Shown here: positions 60,788-64,000 of the stretch, piece by piece | Layout of the letters: every line of letters starts with the position of its first letter | How positions within the stretch are numbered: position 1 is the stretch's first letter | Source of the DNA: Scytonematopsis contorta HA4267-MV1 | GTDB lineage: Bacteria; Cyanobacteriota; Cyanobacteriia; Cyanobacteriales; Nostocaceae | DNA: 64,000 nucleotides | Direction: 5' to 3' | NCBI GenBank assembly: GCA_019359035.1 | Contig: JAHHIC010000053.1 | Span: 124,001 to 188,000 of the forward strand | Translations under genes and position numbers: made by a program | The notes under the pieces: generated by a model | Told to the model about the DNA's origin: nothing | Databases searched by the model: none | Seen by the model: the letters and a program-made list of their open reading frames with translations, nothing else

Positions 60788-62014
60788 ATGAAAACCAACC
60801 TCGTCGAACAATCTACCAAGCCTTCTGTTAATTGCCAAGTTCCTGCTGTTGAATTTTCCAACGATAGCAATAGTGTTAGTACATTTAGTCAAACGCTGTA
60901 TAACGAAATACAGCCTCACGTTAAGGCTACCGTTACTGGGGTACAAGCTGTAGCGATACGCATTGCTAAAGAAGTTGAGCGCATATGCGATAAGAGCTAC
61001 CGCATTCAAAATTCTGGTGAAGTTAAATCCTGGTTGCTAACCCTAGCACGCCATCGTATTCAAAAGTGCTTACACTATTATAAACTCGGTTCCCAGCGCG
61101 GACGTGTCGAATTACATAGCACATTGGGTTCTATGGTTTACCGTCACGTTACCTCAAATGGTGAAGCTGATTTAGGTTTCCAAGCTCGTTACAACTTAAT
61201 CGAAGATTTTCTCCAAGCATTTTATATCGAAGGTATCAAAGCTTTCCGTCGGGAAAATGAGTTGCCTGAAGATTACACCCCCCACACTCGCTTACAATTA
61301 GCCGAGTATATGGCGTTCACCGAACAATACGCAAAACGCCGCATCAATTTACCCGGTGGTAACAACCAGCAACTGATTATACTGCGTGCCCAAGGTTTTG
61401 CCCGTCGTCAACCCCAAGAAACTGCTGTTGATATTGAAATGGCTGTAGAAGGAGCTAAATCTGAAGAGGGTGAGGCATACCAACGCAGCTCCACAGTACA
61501 ACAACTGCGCTCTCAGTTAGTTTCCCAACCAAAAACTGATATAGCTGAAGAGTCCGAGCGCGACCGCGTTATTTCTGAGTTGATGCAATATTTGGAAGCC
61601 CAAGGTCAAAAAGACTGTGTAGACTACTTAACCTTAAAACTCCAAGATTTGTCTGCTCCCGAAATCGACGAAATTTTAGGTCTTACCAGCCGTCAGCGCG
61701 ACTACTTGCAACAGCGCTTTAAGTATCACATGGAAAAATTCGCCAAGCAGCACCACTGGGAACTAGTACATCAGTGGTTAGGTGCGGGACTCGAACAAAA
61801 ATTGGGACTCTCTGCTCAACAGTGGGAAGGCTTTGTAAACACACTCACCGAGCAACAACGACAAATTTTGCAAATGAAAGCCGCAAAACACAGCGACCAA
61901 GCTATTGCTAAAGCTGTTAAATGCACTCCTAAACAGTTGCAAAAACGTTGGACTCAACTCTTAGAAATCGCATGGTCTATCCGCAATGGACACAGTGAGG
62001 CTCAAGCTGGCTAA
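60788..62014 (+). CDS. HetZ-family DNA-binding regulator
   Basis: A 408-residue protein of the HetZ group, transcription regulators acting with HetR in heterocyst commitment. Recognisable parts: ARHRIQKCLHYYKLGSQRGRVELHSTLGSMVYRHV near 90-125, the central ALAEYMAFTEQYAKRRINLPG-type segment near 172-195, and LTSRQRDYLQQRFKYHMEKFAKQHHWELVHQWLGAGLEQKLGLSAQQW near 296-345, with a C-terminal helix-turn-helix-like part (SDQAIAKAVKCTPKQLQKRW). True hetZ is usually followed by patU genes, but here a methylase gene on the opposite strand follows, so a HetZ-related paralogue is likely. Hence no symbol. Confidence 0.8.
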   Translation: MKTNLVEQSTKPSVNCQVPAVEFSNDSNSVSTFSQTLYNEIQPHVKATVTGVQAVAIRIAKEVERICDKSYRIQNSGEVKSWLLTLARHRIQKCLHYYKLGSQRGRVELHSTLGSMVYRHVTSNGEADLGFQARYNLIEDFLQAFYIEGIKAFRRENELPEDYTPHTRLQLAEYMAFTEQYAKRRINLPGGNNQQLIILRAQGFARRQPQETAVDIEMAVEGAKSEEGEAYQRSSTVQQLRSQLVSQPKTDIAEESERDRVISELMQYLEAQGQKDCVDYLTLKLQDLSAPEIDEILGLTSRQRDYLQQRFKYHMEKFAKQHHWELVHQWLGAGLEQKLGLSAQQWEGFVNTLTEQQRQILQMKAAKHSDQAIAKAVKCTPKQLQKRWTQLLEIAWSIRNGHSEAQAG

Positions 62015-62457
62015 AGTCGTAATTCCTTATTTGAAATTTTAGACTTTATCCTATTCGAGTGAATATTATTAATCAATGGCTCATTTGTTAAAGCATTTGC
62101 TAAAAAAATCTTCCTTATCTTTCCCCGTCAACTACAAACTTTCAATATTATTGTCATTACTGATAACATAGTTAACTTTTGTAGTCGGGGAAAAATATAC
62201 AAGGGGGATAGCCAAAATATCTAATCACTCCCGCTTCGCGACTTCTCAAAATTATATTATTATTTTATCGTTAGCTATTATTTATAAATATCTTAAAAAT
62301 CTCACGCCTAAACCGGAGGTTTTACCGCAGGGTAGGCGCAAAGTCGCAAAGACTAAGAATAACCCTACATTGTCTAACTTTGCATCTTCGCGCCTTTGCG
62401 TGAGGCTCATCTTCTAAAAAATTAAGCGCAATTTAAAATACTTTTATCTCCCTTCCT
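62015..62457. other. Convergent intergenic region with hairpin repeats
   Basis: Two folded elements. At 62119-62195, TTTCCCCG...ACTACAAA pairs with TTTGTAGTCGGGGAAA. At 62303-62412, an imperfect inverted repeat of the cyanobacterial type GGCGCAAAGTCGCAAAGAC faces TTTGCATCTTCGCGCCTTTG. Either could end transcription from the converging HetZ-family and methylase genes. No gene seen. Confidence 0.6.
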
Positions 62458-63297
62458 TCAATAAGACGTTATCACCAATTCTCCTATTGAACCTCGATTT
62501 TTAATATTAGAATTAATTACTCGCGTCGCTTTTACTAAATGAATTTTAAAATCAATTTCCTTATAAATACTTCTAATAAATTCACAATCTGAATTACACA
62601 CCATAACTTTTACCCCTCGTAGAGCCAGCTTAGAAGATATATCTCGTAAACGTATTTGGTCAAGTTCATTAAAAGATAGTTTACTATAAGCTGTAAAATA
62701 ACTAGTCTGACTTATGGGATGGTAAGGTGGGTCAAAAAAAACAAAGTCATCTGCACTTGTTGCCTGCTTAAGCACATGAGAAAAATCTAACTCTTCAATA
62801 ACCGAGCTTTGTAGCGCTTCTGACGCAGCTACAAGTATATCCAATTGACAAATCTTCGGATTATCGTATTTTCCTAATGGCACATTAAATTCGCCTTTTG
62901 AGTTAACTCTATAAAGCCCATTAAAACAAGTACGATTTAAATAAATTAGCCTAGCCGCTTTCTCCACGTCCGTGCTACCAGGATTTCCACGCACCTTATA
63001 ATAATAGTCTCTGTTATGGTAGAATTCATGCAGCTTGAGTGTACCTAGCAACTCTTCAAGTTTATCCCTGACACAAAGATAAGTTGTAATTAATTCTGAA
63101 TTAATATCAGTCAAAACAGCTTTTGTCGGTAGGAGATAAAAAAATAGCGCACCTCCTCCTAAAAATGGTTCATGATAAGTTTTGTAATCATGAATGTTTG
63201 GGAGGTATTGCTTGTATTGCTGAATCAACTTACTTTTACCCCCTGCCCATTTCAAAAATGGACGAGGTGGTGCTAACTTTGGTAGTTGACTTAACAT
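62458..63297 (-). CDS. D12-class (Dam-like) DNA adenine-N6 methyltransferase
   Basis: A 279-residue alpha-class adenine methyltransferase. Motif I is FLKWAGGKSKLIQQY near 14-28 (SAM binding), motif IV is FFDPPYHP near 188, and YLNRTCFNGLYRVNSKGEFNVPLG near 125-148 is the characteristic D12 segment. This class includes E. coli Dam and the cyanobacterial GATC methylase DmtA, so GATC is the first candidate target, but specificity cannot be read from the motifs. No restriction endonuclease gene is adjacent, so it is an orphan methylase here. It lies in DNA that almost lacks GATC. Confidence 0.87.
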   Translation of the reverse strand: MLSQLPKLAPPRPFLKWAGGKSKLIQQYKQYLPNIHDYKTYHEPFLGGGALFFYLLPTKAVLTDINSELITTYLCVRDKLEELLGTLKLHEFYHNRDYYYKVRGNPGSTDVEKAARLIYLNRTCFNGLYRVNSKGEFNVPLGKYDNPKICQLDILVAASEALQSSVIEELDFSHVLKQATSADDFVFFDPPYHPISQTSYFTAYSKLSFNELDQIRLRDISSKLALRGVKVMVCNSDCEFIRSIYKEIDFKIHLVKATRVINSNIKNRGSIGELVITSY

Positions 63298-63449
63298 TTA
63301 ACTATAAATAAGCCGCTAAATTATCCGTTTTGACTTACGAAGAATATTTTATATGAAATTAGTTATTTACCTTCCACTTAGATTACAATTAAGTAGAATA
63401 AAAACATCAAAACAAATCTAGATTCTATAACAAAACGGTCTAAATTCAA

Positions 63450-63656
63450 ATGTTTGACGGATTTTGGGATAACGTTTTACGCTACTTTCGCTACTTTATT
63501 ACAACTCTTATCGGAGTAGCTTTAAATACCTTTGCTCCACTAGGTCGATTGCTTAAAAATCCAGTCACCTTAATAGCTTTGATTGGCTTTTTTGTTGGTA
63601 GTATAGTTTTCCTTAGTCTCACCCTGCGTGCGATGCTGGGTTTAAGCCCTGTATAA
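63450..63656 (+). CDS. ycf33: Ycf33-like DUF751 protein
   Basis: A 68-residue protein with an amphipathic start (MFDGFWDNVLRYFRYFITTLIG) and one or two hydrophobic helices (about 17-32 and 40-61), matching the DUF751/Ycf33 family shared by cyanobacteria and red-lineage plastids. The function is unknown. Its position directly before rbfA recurs in cyanobacteria as I recall. Confidence 0.82.
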   Translation: MFDGFWDNVLRYFRYFITTLIGVALNTFAPLGRLLKNPVTLIALIGFFVGSIVFLSLTLRAMLGLSPV

Positions 63657-63738
63657 AAATTATACTAAAACAACGGGAATTACTCCCAATTTAATTTAAC
63701 TAGAACTTGCACATCCTAGTCGCGGAGGCTATGTTTTT

Positions 63739-64000
63739 ATGGCTACAGACCGCCGAGTATCCCGCGTTGCAGAACTAATCAGACGGGAAGTAAGTCAAAT
63801 GTTGCTCAACGGTATTAAAGATGACCGGGTGGGTTCTGGCATGGTAAGCGTTACTGATGTCGATGTTTCAGGCGATTTGCAACACGCCAAAATTTATGTG
63901 TCAATATATGGCACAGACGAAGCTAAAACAGAAACAATGGCTGGACTCAAATCAGCAACCGGTTATGTTCGTAGCGAACTGGGTTCACGGGTTCGTTTAC
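63739..64000 (+). CDS. rbfA: Ribosome-binding factor A, 5' part
   Basis: The first 87 codons of RbfA, cut by the window end. ATG 63739 begins [20 protein letters not shown], followed by [27 protein letters not shown] and [19 protein letters not shown], typical of the single KH-like domain that binds 16S rRNA during 30S maturation and cold adaptation. It lies 82 bp after the Ycf33-like gene. An earlier ATG at 63731 is in another frame. The C-terminal third is missing. Confidence 0.93.
   Translation, partial: MATDRRVSRVAELIRREVSQMLLNGIKDDRVGSGMVSVTDVDVSGDLQHAKIYVSIYGTDEAKTETMAGLKSATGYVRSELGSRVRL

Overview
This 64 kb window looks like chromosomal DNA of a filamentous, probably heterocyst-forming cyanobacterium (Nostocales). 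The reasons are genes for NdhL, heme oxygenase, a Ycf33-like protein, RbfA, a HetZ-family regulator, hormogonium-polysaccharide (hps) proteins and a close relative of the Nostoc punctiforme bacterial dynamin-like protein, plus a tRNA-Leu(UAA) gene split by a group I intron and many heptanucleotide tandem repeats (STRRs). The DNA is AT-rich. The last gene (rbfA) is cut by the window edge. Assignments rest on reading motifs and remembered family sequences; no search was run.

Layout. 1-2 kb: a membrane protein and a YdcF/DUF218 protein around a MITE-like element. 2-14 kb: an exopolysaccharide cluster with a leftward block (GT4, GT2, GT4, Wzy/O-antigen-ligase-like) facing a rightward block (Wzc-like chain-length protein, Wzx-like flippase), then a methyltransferase and another GT2. 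14-18 kb: a divergent pair of cell-wall enzymes (class A beta-lactamase-like serine hydrolase and NlpC/P60 endopeptidase), a polyprenyl-phosphate-type glycosyltransferase and an MFS transporter. 18-25 kb: tRNA-Arg, moaC, small conserved proteins, a hybrid GAF histidine kinase, a CobW GTPase with an ABA4-like membrane protein, and heme oxygenase. 26-33 kb: glmM followed by hpsL and three glycosyltransferases (hpsN, hpsO and hpsP candidates), then a 1-Cys peroxiredoxin.

34-43 kb is the most accessory-looking part: four Uma2-type nuclease-fold genes surround a three-gene leftward cassette of a small membrane protein, a BDLP orthologue and a second dynamin-like GTPase that ends in a DnaJ domain. 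43-50 kb: cysteine synthase, a thioredoxin-like ferredoxin, a DUF5331 protein with pentapeptide repeats, YgfZ, and a Ser/Thr kinase with an SH3 domain. 50-54 kb: secreted and membrane proteins, then the trpA / DUF3007 / ndhL group and intron-containing tRNA-Leu. 54-64 kb: conserved hypotheticals, a UPF0104 membrane protein, LarC, a TsaC/Sua5-family enzyme, a HetZ-family gene, a D12-class adenine methylase, a Ycf33-like gene and rbfA.

Three genome-level signals stand out. (1) GATC is almost absent: I found five copies in 64 kb, three of them inside GCGATCGC. (2) Several families of inverted-repeat elements recur between genes; two copies have clear GAGGATGTTT-type terminal repeats and 3-bp TNA target duplications. 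(3) Heptad repeats and palindromes often begin exactly at, or supply, the stop codons of neighbouring genes.
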